Source: Watersipora subatra
Lineage: Eukaryota > Bryozoa > Gymnolaemata > Cheilostomatida > Watersiporidae
Direction of reading: 5' to 3'
Assembly (NCBI RefSeq): GCF_963576615.1
Contig: NC_088711.1
Span: forward strand, 58,694,248 to 58,758,247
Length of the DNA: 64,000 nt
Shown here: in pieces, positions 10,469-25,400 of the stretch
Layout of the letters: every line of letters starts with the position of its first letter
Numbering within the stretch: the first letter of the stretch is position 1
Position numbers and translations under genes: made by a program
The notes under the pieces: model-generated
The model's database searches: none
What the model was told of the DNA's origin: nothing
What the model saw: only the letters and a program-made list of their open reading frames with translations

Positions 10469-13400
10469 GTAATTTAATTAGTAATTGTTATATCATCTCT
10501 TTTCTGCACTCCACTATCTGTTTAACGCTGTTAATAACTTACCACTTTAAAGAAGACGCTGTTGAGTGTAAAATGACTAATCTCATACTGCTTGCTTATG
10601 GATGTTAAAGCATAACCCAATAGAGGTTTAAACGTGAATTTTTTTTAATTATGACTTCCACAGCTTAATCTTGTACCGCGGTATACATGAGCAGCTAAGA
10701 TCAAGTTGAGATTGAAGCTAAACGCTAAGCTAAAGGCTTAATTCTAATGATGTTGCTGAACCTTATCGTATATGCAGCTAATGCTCGTCACTCAATAAAT
10801 TCCTCCTGATTGCCTTTTACTTCTGTGGCCGGAGTGAGTCGTCAAGCAGACATTAAAAAGTAAGAGAATATTAGTTGAGGTTAGATGAGGACTTTTTTGA
10901 AGCAGAACAGCCATCGTTAGTATTGACTGATTTTAAATAAGTTGCTGACTAATGGAGATTTGTAGGCCTGACTAATGGTTCGGAGGCCAAACCAACAAAT
11001 ACTAAAAAAAAAATTATTATAATCGGGAAATATAATCAAAATTTTTGATGTGATAGGAAAGATAGTGTGATAGTAATTTGTCTAATGCTCATACTCTTTA
11101 TGAAGGTTTATGAACATTGTCTATGTATGTCTATCCAATGATATACAGCCCAAATTGGGGCTGTATATCATTGGTCTATCTCTGTTCTCATGCACACTAT
11201 TTATGCACACTACTCGAACTGGGTGCCAGCTTGTTATTTTTGCTATAAAGTGCTCTGCTGGTAAGTTAGCAGCAATACAGTTGCTGATATCATTTACTCT
11301 AATGCACATGCAATTCTACATCTAGTAGGTAAAGCAGATTAAGTGCGGATAATCCACCTGCACTGTGATTTAGTCATAAAAACTCGGAGAAAAGATTTCT
11401 ATAGAAGTTGTCTTTTCATTACTTACAGGAGCAAGCAAACCCTATGCTTAAGTGGACTTCCGTACATTCATTTGGGAAGCCCTCACAATTTTTAAAAAAT
11501 TGGCCTGGTAAGCAAAAGCTAAAAGAAAAAGTGTCGTTTATTCAATAAGTATACTTAGTTCTGGAGCACACCACCATCGGTAATGATCTACCTCAATATA
11601 CCCCTACTAAATAAGTGTTTTTCACAATGTTGTCAGTGGTTACTCAAATTATCTTTGAATGCATAAAATCCCTTATAAAGAGGGTTTTTGTTTTGTTATG
11701 CAATAAGCTCAAGTATAAAAGGAATATATAACAAGCTTTAAGGATATGTTGGCGTACTTGTTTTTTCAGTTGATAGACAGATACTGAGAGTTTTTCGAAG
11801 AGCTGTAAGGCAGATGCAGGGCAGGTAATTACTAGACACCGAACTAGCCTACAAACCAGTTTGAAGTTAAATTCTGTAGCTGTAATAGTCCATGTGTTGA
11901 GATACTTGAGAGTGAAGTAATCAATTATTCTATTATTGAAACTTTATTGAAACAATTATTCATTCATTAAAACTTTTTGATACTAATGCTTTTTCTAGCT
12001 ATAAAGCTAACAAATTGCTATATAAATAAAATCATATTCTGTATTCATCAGTCTAATCTCAAGTTACGAATACACCACTACTGTTATTCAAATACTGGAT
12101 GTACTCAGTATTTCAAACCTTTGAAATAACCACATTATAAACTTGAAGTTATTGAGAAACAACACCATGATTTATATTTTTGAATCACTAAGATTGGCTA
12201 TGTTGCACATCATTATGTACTTTATATAAGAGTAAACTAGCAGCAACCGAATACCAGGGAATCTTTTTATTGCACCCTTCATTAAAAAAAACTTTTAGAG
12301 GCTATTGGGGGAACAACTAATTAATTTGAATGTAGTCGCACTTTAGCATTTAAAAGACTTCCATTCTTGATTGTATTGCTTGCTATTCATACATAGGTTA
12401 TTATCTTGCCTCCATTGTGTGTTCTGTTCATTAATACTGCTAAAGTTTAGGAAGTTATAGTAACGAATCACAAATGGAAGTATTACTACTGCTATGAGCT
12501 GCTTTTTCTGGACACGATATATTATTTTACAATTGTAGAGATTCTCATACAATTAGAATGTAGCTAGCATTGCAGAATTGAATTTCATAAATAATATTTT
12601 TGCTAGGATTTGGGAGCTTGCTTTGTGCCTCATTCAGGAGAGCTTACCTTTTGTCTATTTTGAGTTTGTCGGAGCTGATGTTGATAGGCAGTAATTATCA
12701 TACATCACATTTGTTTAAATGATAAACAGAGTTTTAAATAGGATATATAAGCAGTTGGTGTATTTTGACATTACCGACCTTACGGTGAAAAACTCATACT
12801 TTTTAAGTTGTCTCTTTGGAAGCATCTTTTATAAATTAGAATTAGCTAATACAAAAGTTTTGCACAGAAAATTCACTTTTAATCAACATATATAACATTC
12901 ACCACTTTAACATTTAAATGAAGGTGTTTGTTCATTTCTCTGTGTGCTATAACTTTAATTAAGTTTATGTTATATATACATACACTAATTGAATGCCCAG
13001 CATTGTCCTGGTAATAAAAAGTTTTTGCACAGAAGATTTATTTTTATTTAACATATACAACATTTACTATTTTACCTTTCAGACATCATATCATGAGAAT
13101 AGTGTTTTTGGGTAGTTCAATTAAATTAAGAGAGAAAATAAACAATGAGAACATGTAAGTATGTGTATAAACATAGTTACTTTTCCAGCAGAAGCTCGTT
13201 GTATTCAAAGTTTTTATGGACAATACTGGTACCTCTCAATACTGGCACAAACGTAAAAATAAGATATCAGACTGTCCTTGTCTGATACTTTGTCTGACCA
13301 ACCGGAGAGAGAATGTAGAAGCAATTCCTACTTCAGATTATGCAATTCTCCACATAAAAGTGTTTAGCTTTTACAATTTAGTGAAATTAGAAATAGGTGT

Positions 13401-16400
13401 GTAATGACACATTTGAAATTTAAATGACACATTTAAAAATTAAACAAATAAGTAGCGGTAAAAATATGCTTTAAAACAATTTTTCAAGAAAAACAAACAC
13501 AAAAAAGAATAATAAATGATAAAAAGTACATATTCAGCGTGTGCAGTCGGGATAAGAATAGATGAAGCGTAGTGATTGATAAATTTGGCCTAGTTTAGTA
13601 TGATTGGAATTAAACTAACAGTAAACTTTCTTTTATTAAATTAGTTCAAGTGTGCTAGCAAAATATTGAATTATGGGTATTTTAATCAATCTCCATTAAA
13701 TATTGGCAGTGTAATAGGTATGTGCACAGTTATGTCATAAGTGTGTCATGTGGCGTAGTAGATAGCAGTCTGTCTACAAAACTGGGGTTTTTGAGTTTAA
13801 TTGCAGAGCAAAGCTGTTTTTCCTTTCTTAAAACTGGACACACAAACGACAGACAAGCAAACACAGATTTATATCTGTATATATGTAAATTTCAAAGTTT
13901 GTGTGCTTGTACTTCGGTTTGTCCATTTGAAAGCTATTAAAATCTTTGGAATAAAAAGCTTGCTGTGCGCTGGATTCTAACTCACAGACATCACAATCAC
14001 AAGTTTCAAACCACACATTTAACCACTGAGCTATACAGTCTTTAGCATTATATAGCTCTTATCATATACCCTATACCATATGCATACGCCAAATGTGCAC
14101 TTTTGATTATTAAATATTATTACCTCTTGCATCATTTGTTTTTTTTAAATTGTTTAAAAACTCAATTTTTGCTACCATTACCTAATTTTTAATTTTTAAA
14201 TGTGACGTTCAATTTCAAATGTGCCGTTACACTTCAATTTCCGGTTTATCGGTAAAGGCTAATGCTTTTCATTCGGACAGTTGTATTATCTCGAGTAGGA
14301 ATAGCCTCTACATTCTCTCTCTGCTCGATCAAACAAAGTACCAGACAAAGACAGTTTGATAAATCATTTTTACATTTGTACCAGTATCGAGAGGTTCCTA
14401 GTATTGTCATATCCCAAGTTTTGATGGATATCTTCTGCTGGAACAGTAAAACCTTTTTTATACACACACTTATTTGCACTATTGTTATTATTAATTCAAC
14501 ATATTCAGGACTTCTATTTTGTTTTCTCAGTTCGTATTAATTGTATTATTACCAAATCATTTTTTATTGTAATCGTAACAAAACAGACTTAATTTAGCTA
14601 TTACTTGCTAATTATTTCACTCTTACATTTAAACGCTTTTATAGTTGTTTTATTTTGTTTCGTAATGTATTTGACCTGCACAAAACATTTTCCTCATGAT
14701 ATGAAGTTTTAAAGTTACAGTTGTTTGACAAAGTTGGAAAACCTTCACAGTTATTTTATTTTCTCTTTTAGTTTTTTAAACTGAACAAAACACCTTTCTC
14801 ATGATATGTAGTTTGAAAATTAGAATGGTACCTCTTGTTATATGTTAAATAAAAATAAATTTTCTGTGCTTAGACTTTTATTACCCTGGCAACGCCGGTC
14901 ATTCACCTAGTATATATATATATATATATATGTAGATGTAGTACAATATAACAATATTATCACTTTTCTGCAATCAAACAAGCACAATCTTTTAATCGGG
15001 TCATAAAATATCTAGTCATTGATTTTTTACATTTTCCAATCAATTGTTCAAATGGTAGTGTAAACAAGCAGGAAGCTCATTATGAACGCTTTAGTGAATG
15101 CTTTAACACACTCAGTGTAGTCAAACATGTTATTAATGTTAGTGATAAATGCAACAAAAAGGTTGTGTTTGTTATGCAATAGGGTATTAATACAAGCCAT
15201 AAAACTGAAACACCTTGCACGCTACCAAGCCTTCCTCAGAGATACCATAAAAATTGATAAAACTCGACTCACACATATCTCTCTAACCAGAGTAAAGACA
15301 AAAATGTGACTGGATTACTGACCCAAACCCAACAATAAATTAGCCAAGTATCTGAAAGATTGTTTGGTTGTCCAGGCAAACTAGCCCATACTTTACCTGC
15401 ACTCATACACTTAATTGTTAGCTAGCCTGCTTCTTCAACAACAAATATCATTCCACCTGCACAACCCCAAGCAGGGACATGAGCCTTTGGCGTTTTGATA
15501 TATTATTAGTAATTTCATTGATATGGTTACTCCAAAATGGCTTGTAAAATGAATAAAAAGAATTTTGTAGCAACTTTTTCGGTCGCATGTACATGTAGCT
15601 TTTGAAATTGGTATACCAATGTAATTGTAATGATAAGCAAGATTAAACAAGATCATAATTGCGTGCACAAATAAACTACTCAATATTTATACTGTTCACA
15701 TTTTTTGTTTTTCAACTGAATAAGCTGTTAAAACAATGTTGTATTTTATTGTCTGTTTTTTTTCGGTTTGAGGATAATATTTTAACAAATATTGTTATTC
15801 TATTTTAGACCATGTATGCTATAACTATCTATATGTAGTTATTTTTCATTTCCAGTTTTTCATAAGGTTTGTTGTTTTGAACGCTCAATCATTTATCGTT
15901 TCTTCTCTGGCCTAACTTTGGAATTGAAAATAAATTTTACATCCTGATTTATTCAACACTTACATAATTATATTTGCTGTTTACAGAGGATTTAGTACAC
16001 ATGTTTGTACATGCATGATTAGGTATCATACTAACAGTACCAAAAAGAATAGTCTTCATGCTTACTCAGATATCAATTAAAAAACTACTCGGGGCTTTTT
16101 ATTTAATTTATATTCAGGCACTCAAGAAGACCCAAAAGCGTAACTTCGTGTAGTGAAATCTTAGAACATCCTTGTGCGAACTTTTAAAATGTACAATATA
16201 CTTACATGTATATGAGGAATTAGATCGCAGAAATTTCGCATATTTAAATGCTATTAGCCTGAATTGTGTACGATTTGTTGTATCAAATTGAGTTTAACAT
16301 ATTAATATTTTGCTGATCACCTGATTAATGAAGTAATATTCTTTGAGGGAAATTCATATCCTTAATAACCTTAAAGCAGCGGATACGTCCTTTTTCATGA

Positions 16401-19400
16401 TGTATGTTTTTTCAATTTCTTGTGTTAAGCATCAGTTTACAAGTCTTTGCTGTGTTTAGGCACCACCAACTTTTAACGATCTAGGAAAAGCTGCAAAAGA
16501 TTTGATTGACAAAGGATATTGTAAGTTAACGTCAGTATTTTTTAGGTCATTTCCTGTTAATATTGTTTGTTCCCTGTTCTGTTAAAAAGTTAAATAATTG
16601 TTCATAGTTCTTAAATGTGAGTGCAGACTTCATAGCTTTCTCTTTCACATTTCTTCTTGAACTGGTTACCTTTTTTTCAACTTTTCATGGGGTTCTTTTG
16701 CATTTGATCAATTTGTGTAGCCTTGCAATATTGATAAATCTTTGGGCAGATTTTAACACATGTAAGCTGGAAGCTAAGATATATACACAGTCTGATTTGA
16801 AGTTTAGAGCCTTGCAAAGCTTTGACACCAAAAAGGAAAAATCATCTGGCCTTTTGGAAGCTGAGTATAAGCTTAAAGCATATGGTGAGTTTTACATATC
16901 ATTTAACTTAACGGTTCTCATCATTTGGTTCACAACCATGTTGGAGAGTAAATGATGATTTGCTTTAAGTCGCCTTCGACCATCAGACATGTGGGTTTTC
17001 GATCTATTTTAACATGCAAAATTTGTCATAGTACAAATTGTTTTCATTGGTAGTTAGTATATGCTTTTTACTATTGTCTTTTGAGGTCATTTCTAGGGTG
17101 ATTTGCACATGTTGTGTCATAATTGGAAAGCATCATCATTTCTCATTAATAACATGGCATCGTTTTATAGTCTGTGTTATTGAAGGTAATATTTTCAGGA
17201 TGAAACAACCCATAAGAATGAGCCTGAAACAAAAAACATTAAGAAGAGAAGATATAATGAAGATTTTTTATTGTACATTTTGCTTCAATAGTTATTGTAG
17301 GCATTGAGAAACCTCCATGCATTATTTGTAATGAAGTTCTATCAAGTGGATCTGTGAAGTCGAGCAAGCGGAAACATAGCAAGCAATTTGATAGCAAGCA
17401 TCCGAGCTTTGTCGATACGGGACGACCAGTATTCAAAAAAGCCAAACTTGACACGTATGACAATGTACCATAAACAAAACATAGCAGCTGTTGAAGCTTC
17501 TTATTGGGTGGTTATGAAACCTCACATCGTTGCTGAATAGTTACTGTTGCCAGTTACCGAAGACTTTGTTTGAGTTATAATTTGAACCAAGTTAGTCACA
17601 AAATCTAGTGCAATGATACTGGTCATTGGAGAATAACTGAGATGTCTGCTTATATAATCAATCAGGTAATTCAGAAAAGGATATCTGCTCCACTTCCAGT
17701 ATTTAGCATCCAGTTTGATAGTTACACAGACATGCAAATTGTTCACCATTACTGGTCTATGTGAGGTGTATAAATCATAGCGATTATAAAGATGAGTTTC
17801 TCTTTTGCTACCCTTTCGAAGTAGCTGCTACAGCTACTGTATATGACAAAGTTGGCTCATTTCTAAAAAAATGTAAAATCTTTTGGGTAAGTATCTGTGG
17901 TGTCTGAACAGATTGTGCTGCAGCTATGCTAGGATTCGGTCTTGATTTCAACTTTTTGTACAGAATGAGCCCTTAAGAGTAATCAGATTTCACTGTATGA
18001 TCCATCGACAAATATTAGCAAGGAAGACACTTCCACAAGAATTACAAGAAGCAATGAAAAATGTTGTTAATTGTGTAAATTTTCTGATAGGTGATTGATA
18101 TGAACAGCTGACAGTTTAAAAACTGTTTGTTGGATGCGTCCAAAAATGTTCTGCTAGTTCACGCTGACATGAAATACATGCCACTTAAGTATGAAATAGC
18201 TCAAAAATAGGAAAAGCTCTAAAAGGTATTTTTATTTTTAATCTTTGTGATGAATTAAAACAGTTTTTCAATTAGAAATTAAAATTATACTTCGAAGCAC
18301 TTTTTAGCAACAAAAGTGATCTACAAAAAGTAGCTCATCTAGTTGAAATCTTCAACATCTTGAATGAGTTAAATCTATCTCCGCAAGAAACAAGGGCAAC
18401 AGGACTTAGTTTATCTTAAAAGATCTGATCCTTCTGAATGAAACTTCAAATTTGGCAAACAAAATCGGACAAAATACAATGCACGTGTTGCCAACCCTAT
18501 ATGCTTTCTACAAGGAAATTGACATGACATGCGGAATACAATGATAATTTGTGTAAAAGAACATTTTCACATGCTTGAGGATGTACTTGCCAGAAGTTGA
18601 TTTTCAAACTAAGTTGAAGATGTTTCTGAAACATTACAGGGAGATCTTATAATATTAACTCATTAATAGCGATGCAGCAAAAGTTATTTTTCTTCAATGT
18701 CAGTTACATAATTTTGGTTCAAGTGTTTGCTGTCATATCCTGTTCTGTCTGAGACAGTGTTGCACCATCTTCCATTTCTATTGACATATCTTTGCGAAAC
18801 AGGGTTTCCAGACTGTTAATTATCAACTTTATATACAAAAGTAAACTTTATGCAAACGATGGTTTCTGTTGCCCTCTTGCAGACTGTCCAGAGAATTCTT
18901 GATCTGGTTTTTTGCTAAAGCAGAAAGCAGAAACGAGCTCAACCTTTGCACTGAAACAACAATTATGTAGCTCTATAGTTCACTATAATTACGATTGATT
19001 TCTATGCTCCGCCATGCATTTCAAATTTTCACATAAGTATGCAGCGTCAATATGGTAAATAAGCAATATAGAATAGTAAATAAATGCAAGTCATAAAAAC
19101 AAAATACTATTTATTTGCAATTTAATTAGAAGCAGAAATATATTTTGCTCAAAATATAATTACATATTAGTTCATAATTAAACATAAAGCTTTGGCTGCT
19201 TTGTGTTTTACAATGAAAATACAATACAACTGCATGTTAAATAATGGCATTATGATGATGATCTATATTTTATAACATTAGCCAAAGTATGGTTAACCAA
19301 GCCCAAGAATGAAAACAATTTTACAGTTGGGTTGCCACACACATCATGGGGTATTGTACCAAAAGTGCCACAGCACTATAAAGGTTGAGAACCGCTGATC

Positions 19401-22400
19401 TAACTGATCCCATGTGAATTCTATTTGTTAGTAGCAATATACTGTAGGTGCTCCTACAACTTAAATAATCTGTTCCAGAAACGTTTATGTTATAAGGATT
19501 TTGCGTTATACGAACAGTAAAATACATGTAAATTGCCTAATCCATTCCAAAATCTTTCCAAACTCACTCCTTCGGCTATACACTAAGAAAAAACTATCCT
19601 TTCCTTTTTAATTTGTAGGCTGTACCATAACTGCAGTATTATTAGTTTGCATCGACAACCTTTTCCTTTTTCTGATCAATTTCACTGGTATCATAGACTC
19701 TGATTGCGGTAATTTTACAAAAAATTAATAAGGAATGCACATCTTCAAAGTCCATTGGCAATGATCCATTAATTTTTCTCAACGGCAAAGTATATTCTGC
19801 AAAGTAAAACTAACAACAAATATTTTACACATCTACAATAAAACAAAACAAAAATATATTTTCAATATAAAAAGAACGATGTCTGCATGTTCGTCGTCTA
19901 TCTGTATCCAGGGGTCAAGGTTAGCATAAAAGATAACTTTCAACGATACTCCAACTCGTGATATTCAGTTTGGTAGGCTGATGTTATAACGCCTTGCGCC
20001 AATCGATCGCCTTCTAAGTATTTATAAACGATTTCGCAGCTATATATTCTCTGTTTTGTTGACCCATTTGACTATCACGACGAACTAAAATGTCATGGAA
20101 GCTGTAGGTATAATAGATACAACGCATACAAATGTAATTTTTTCTTTCACAAGTGCGACGAGATATGTTACCATTCAAACCAAATTTGAGAACTTGCCCC
20201 AAAGTGTGAATTTCACACTTCACACTTTACGTTATATGGAATTTGTTATGTAGCACGAAGTAAAAACTTTGCATAGATTTTTTACACTATCTGGAATTTA
20301 CGTTGTAAAAGATATACGTTATAGGAGCGTCTACTGTACCGGCATGTTACGGTGAAGAAGATAACCTGGCTGTCCTTGTATTATGTTGAGTAGGAAAATC
20401 GACGAGTAGGTAGAATATACCAAGTATGTAGCTAAGTCGCTTTTAAGCAAATTTAAATTAGAGGTTATTTCCTTGTTCTATGTCACCTCCAGCGTATGGC
20501 CTCTGAATGGTTCAGCTAATTTCTAAGAGTTCTCATGTCAAGGGTACGACTTTTTACTAGTGTCATTGTTACTATAACAAACTAAACTGCTAGGCACTGT
20601 TTACAGTTTTAGTCTAATAACAGTTCTCTTTTTAAGCACTCTACAGCCCGGCAGTCATCTGTGGATCTTACCAGGCTTTTCTCCCAGGCATTATTGTCTT
20701 CACCAAGTTGACGGCTAACCAATTGTCTATATAAAATGCAAATTATTGTTTGCTAGAATTACTGTCACGCCATAGCTTGTCAACTCAGACTAAGACAATA
20801 AACCCTGAACAGTCGCATGATGCCAGAGTTGTATCTAAATTACTTTCTTTAGTTGAAATCAAATCAGTTACAAACTGGTGTCACAAAAAACTGCCTCCCA
20901 GTTGATAATTATGTGAAGAGTTCAAAGAAAAATTCCTGCTGTCCGAAATATCCTGACTAGTGATCTACAGCTTGCTAATCCCGTTGAGAGAAAATACGGT
21001 TGTAGATGATTGTTCATTTTTCTATCTGATGTGTGTATTAAAGCTTTGAAATATTGAATGGATCCTGTTAAAAATTGGTTCCAGTATTTATAGTAAATTA
21101 AGCACAGCGCGCCCTCGGATTAGGATGACCCCGTTAAGCAAATGTTTCACTCTGCGATGTAGAGCACAATGATTTTTCGCCGTGTTCTTAAGAAATATTT
21201 TTTTCCATGAGACATCAACAAGAATTTTTCTCGAAATTCAAATTTGGCAGTCGGTGTGCTAATTACGTCCGAATAATAAATATGCCAATGTGCTATTCGC
21301 CGAAATCCCTCTACCAATGAATGGAAGAGATACGATGCTTGATTTTGCTCAGTTCGACATTATTCGTTATTAGTTATTGTGAAAGCAAAACTGGAAACAG
21401 ATAGGTAATAAAATTTCAGCGATCAAAAAGTTGAAGTTCAGTAAAACCTAGCTTTAAGTATGTGTTTAGTAAGCTAAATTTATTGGTGGTAAGTTAAATT
21501 CATCGTTTATGTTATATGTCTGCCTCAAAGGTAAGAACTTCCTACAGTACATACTGCACTTAGTACATTGTAATGTTACATTTTATTGCAAATTATAAAT
21601 ACTAAATACACTAACAAAACTGTACATAGCTATAGTTACTGTAGGTAACTATAGTTAGTAAGGTTATTAGGTATACTATTTTGTTATAAATTTTTAATAT
21701 ATGCAGTATGTTTATAAAATGTTGATGTTTTCTCACAGGTGGGGGGTGCTCGCATTAGATAATTTCTATGGGTTTCTATACCCTTCTTTACGAAACTTTC
21801 ACCTGATGATGCCAACACTAATCCACAGTAATCTAGAATGTTCTTAGCCTTTGGCATTTGCGAATAGGTGATTGTGCAATTATAAACAAAGCGGCAAGCT
21901 ATCAGACTGTGATACTACAATGTGTGATGACAATGACTATTACACGCAGTATAAAAAAAATTTTTCACATGTAGGAATAAAATATATCTTGCTAGTAACC
22001 TCGCATTTCAGAATTTGTGAAAACTAGGTTGATTAAAATCAAATCGCATGTTCGTTTCCAATGATGTCTAACAAATCAAATCACTTATCTAATTCACATA
22101 AACCGAACTCTGAAACACTCAATAATTTTATGGGAATATTTGACAATTTATTGAATACAAAAACTTTAAAGCAAAGCAGGCATTTTATGATATAGGGTAG
22201 GTTACCGTGAGTTTGTTCTTATCTTTTGATCAGTTGATTGAACAGAGTTATATTTTTTGCTGAATACATGTAAGAATAATAAGTGGCTGACAATGAAGTA
22301 TATCTTTCTTTGTATTGTATCCATAGACGTGTTTGTTATATTTCATGTATTTTGAAGGGCAAAGTATACTAATTGTAATCGGCTTGGAAACATCACAATG

Positions 22401-25400
22401 GCCAATGGCTCTTAGGCCAAAGAATAATGGAATTATTTTACTATATGGATTGTGGTTAAATGAATGGGAAACAAGTAAAATATGTCAGTCACATTGACCA
22501 TTGTTTTTTGGGTGGTGCCTGGACATAAATGCCTAAAAATGGCAGTACATCTCTAGTATCTTATATTTGATTTTGCTGCATAATATGACAAGTAAAACCT
22601 CACTATTTGCTCTAATAAGTTACCTGAAATTTGGATACTGCTATCACTGCTATAGGGTATTACTATTACTTACCCAAGTAATAGTAATACCCTATAGCAG
22701 TGATAGCAGTATCCAAATTTGCATACTGCATGTAAATGAGATGAAGTGCTGGTATATAAATTATTCAACATGAATAATCGCAAATTGGTATGGACGAGAC
22801 AAGAGTTAGTCAAAATAGTTGAGAGATGACATGTTTTGGGCCCTGTTTCCATTTACATTGTACATAGACTAATAATTGCTACAGTAAGATTAATGAAACT
22901 TATGTTTAGTAATTGCGATATCTTTGAGTAATTATACTTTGGGATGTTACAATATTATTTACGCAGACTTTATTCAGGTGCGATGTATGTTAAAAACATT
23001 GTTTATACTAAACTATCAAATCTTTCGAAATAGTGATTACTGATAGCAGCAGCTATATGCCCTCAAATAATGAATAACTTATTCTGAGAAACGAGGAGCA
23101 TTTTGGTGCAATAGCATGTCCAAATTGTTTAAAAAACGAGATGCAGACACTGATTATTTAGAATTAACACATCACATTACTAAGCAATATGTAAAAATCT
23201 AGAGGTTTTTCATCATGTTCAATTATCTTTAATGTGAAATCTTTTGGAATAAACTAAAAATATTCTGTATATAATGTAACTGAACATTAGATTTTCTCAG
23301 CAATTCCTCACCATCAAAAAAGCTCCCTCGTAAACAAATGATTATAGGCATGAAGTTTCTGGTAAAGGCCGCCAATGATGGTACAATTACTTCTGAAAAT
23401 ACTATAGAAGATAAGATCATTGATGGTTTGAAGGTGTCGCTCGATGGCTCTGTGAACTCTTCATCTGGGTGAGTGCCATAACTGTATTATAGCACATGAT
23501 ACAGCTCGAAACGTGATCATTTTGGCTATGAATCATGCAAGTGCTAAAATAGGTAAAAATTATAGCCAAGAAAAACAACTTTTTGCAAATCAATTGTTTT
23601 TAAAGTGTCATTTGATCTGGCATAGCTGCATCTGTATTAGACAAGGCAGCAGTGACTTACATAACAGCTGACAAGTGCTTAAACCTGTTTGGTGATGTTT
23701 TAACTGGTCATTTCAAGTGATTGTTCTCTGTCAGTTGTTTCAGGTAAAGAGATTGTGATACAATATATAGCGTAATAACTGAATTGATGATCATTTTATG
23801 GTGCATCAGACACTGATATCACACAGAATTTGCTGACCCAAGCTTGCTTGCTTTGCACAGTTAAGTTTTCTTGAGTTGCCTTCAGGCTAATTTATTAAGG
23901 TTATCTACTTAGTCTAGGTGACCTCCAATGCATTGCTGCTGAGCAGTTTAGTTAGTTTTTAAGAGTTATCTTGTCAGAGGATACAACTTCTTACTATGAT
24001 CCTAAAAAACAACTGCTAGGTGCCATTTACAGATTTACTGTCTAAGAACAGTTCCTTTTTTAGACACTCTTCAGCTCTGCAGTCATCCATGACTGCAGAC
24101 TAGGACAATAAAGTGAATAAACCCAAAACAGTCACATGGTGACAGAGTTGTATCCAAATCTCTTTTTATATTTGAAATCAAATGATTTATAAACTGATTT
24201 GATTAAAATCAAATTATGTACCTGTCTGTCTCATATAATATCTAATAAATCAGATCACTTGTCCCATGAACACAAACCATATTCCGAATCACGACAATAA
24301 TAAAATGCGATTATGTGACAAATTATTGAGTACAAGAACTTCTAAGCAAAGCAGGCGTTCTACAAGTTAGGGTAGATTACCATAAGTGTCTTTTCTATTC
24401 ATCAGTTGATTGAACAATGGATTATGTATAAAACTACATACGAGTAAAAGTAGTAAATAGATGACCAATAGAGTTTTTTTGCATTGTATCCATGAATGTG
24501 TTGGGTATATTTCTTGTATTTTGACTTGAGAACAACAGTAAGCAGAACATAAAACGTCAAAAATTAATTAATTATTTCCATTGACATGAAGAAAATATTT
24601 TAAATTTTTGTTTTATCACTTGTTGCCATTACATTTCAAGTACAACAAATCTGAAAAATTAATCTAGATTGGAGCTTCACCTTGGATGCATTATAAATGC
24701 GCTTTTACTCAAAACCTTTTCTATTAGACCAGTCATGTCATGGATAGACAAAACCCTGAGAGCAAGCTTAGTTAGCATTTGTCCACTTTTATTTGGTCAG
24801 CGTTTGGAATTATACAGTATATCATTTTCATGTGATTCTACCAATCTAGGTACAGTAACCTTAAAATCATTATAATACAATTAATAAATTTACTGGCCAT
24901 TAATATATGACGATTATGTATATTATGACTAGTTCCACTATTATTATGAAATCAAGTAGTTGTAAATTGTAAATTAACCTTAAAGTTATGATATAAAAAC
25001 TGGACGCATACAAATTCATGAAAGGTAAGGACATCCGATGGTTAAGTTAACAGACATAGTTTTTATAACATTACTTTATAATATTTTGGAGTTCACTATT
25101 ATCAGCAAAACGTATGCGGTTTAAACATATTATTGACAGAGCACACTAACATTAGGTTGGGCGTTCTAACATCCGCATCATATTACCTGAACTGCCTTTG
25201 AAAACAATTTCAAAAGTGCTAAACTGTGGGATAGCATATAATTCTGTTTTATAACTGATAAATGATAGCAAAATTGACTCAAAAAAATTGGGGAAAAGTG
25301 TCCATTAACGAACAATTTATCAAATCTCAAATCACTTTACTATCTGTCCTAATCAAAAGAAAATGGGCTCAAATCACTACCAAAGGTATTTGTTTCAAAT

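Larger units (their letters stand above)
12985..14910. mobile_element. Foldback element of two inverted units carrying tRNA-like segments
   Basis: The outer ends match in inverted orientation (ctaattgaatgcccagc at the left; ctaggtgaatgaccggc on the reverse strand at the right). Similarity continues inward through ccagcagaag (13189 and about 14424), a stretch reading cacatttgaaatt, and the tRNA-like parts, to a centre near 13880. The right arm has about 270 nt of extra sequence. The right end abuts a (TA)n run, and the left abuts tatatataca, so insertion into TA-rich DNA is likely. No protein-coding capacity is seen. The superfamily is not recognised. Confidence 0.7.

Noticed and set aside
17038-17307. 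89-codon frame as an intact small gene
   Set aside because: It lies within the hAT relic and overlaps transposase fragments that run in another frame.
22567-22852. Two opposed short frames sharing a peptide
   Set aside because: The shared peptide is produced by the perfect hairpin, not by homologous proteins.
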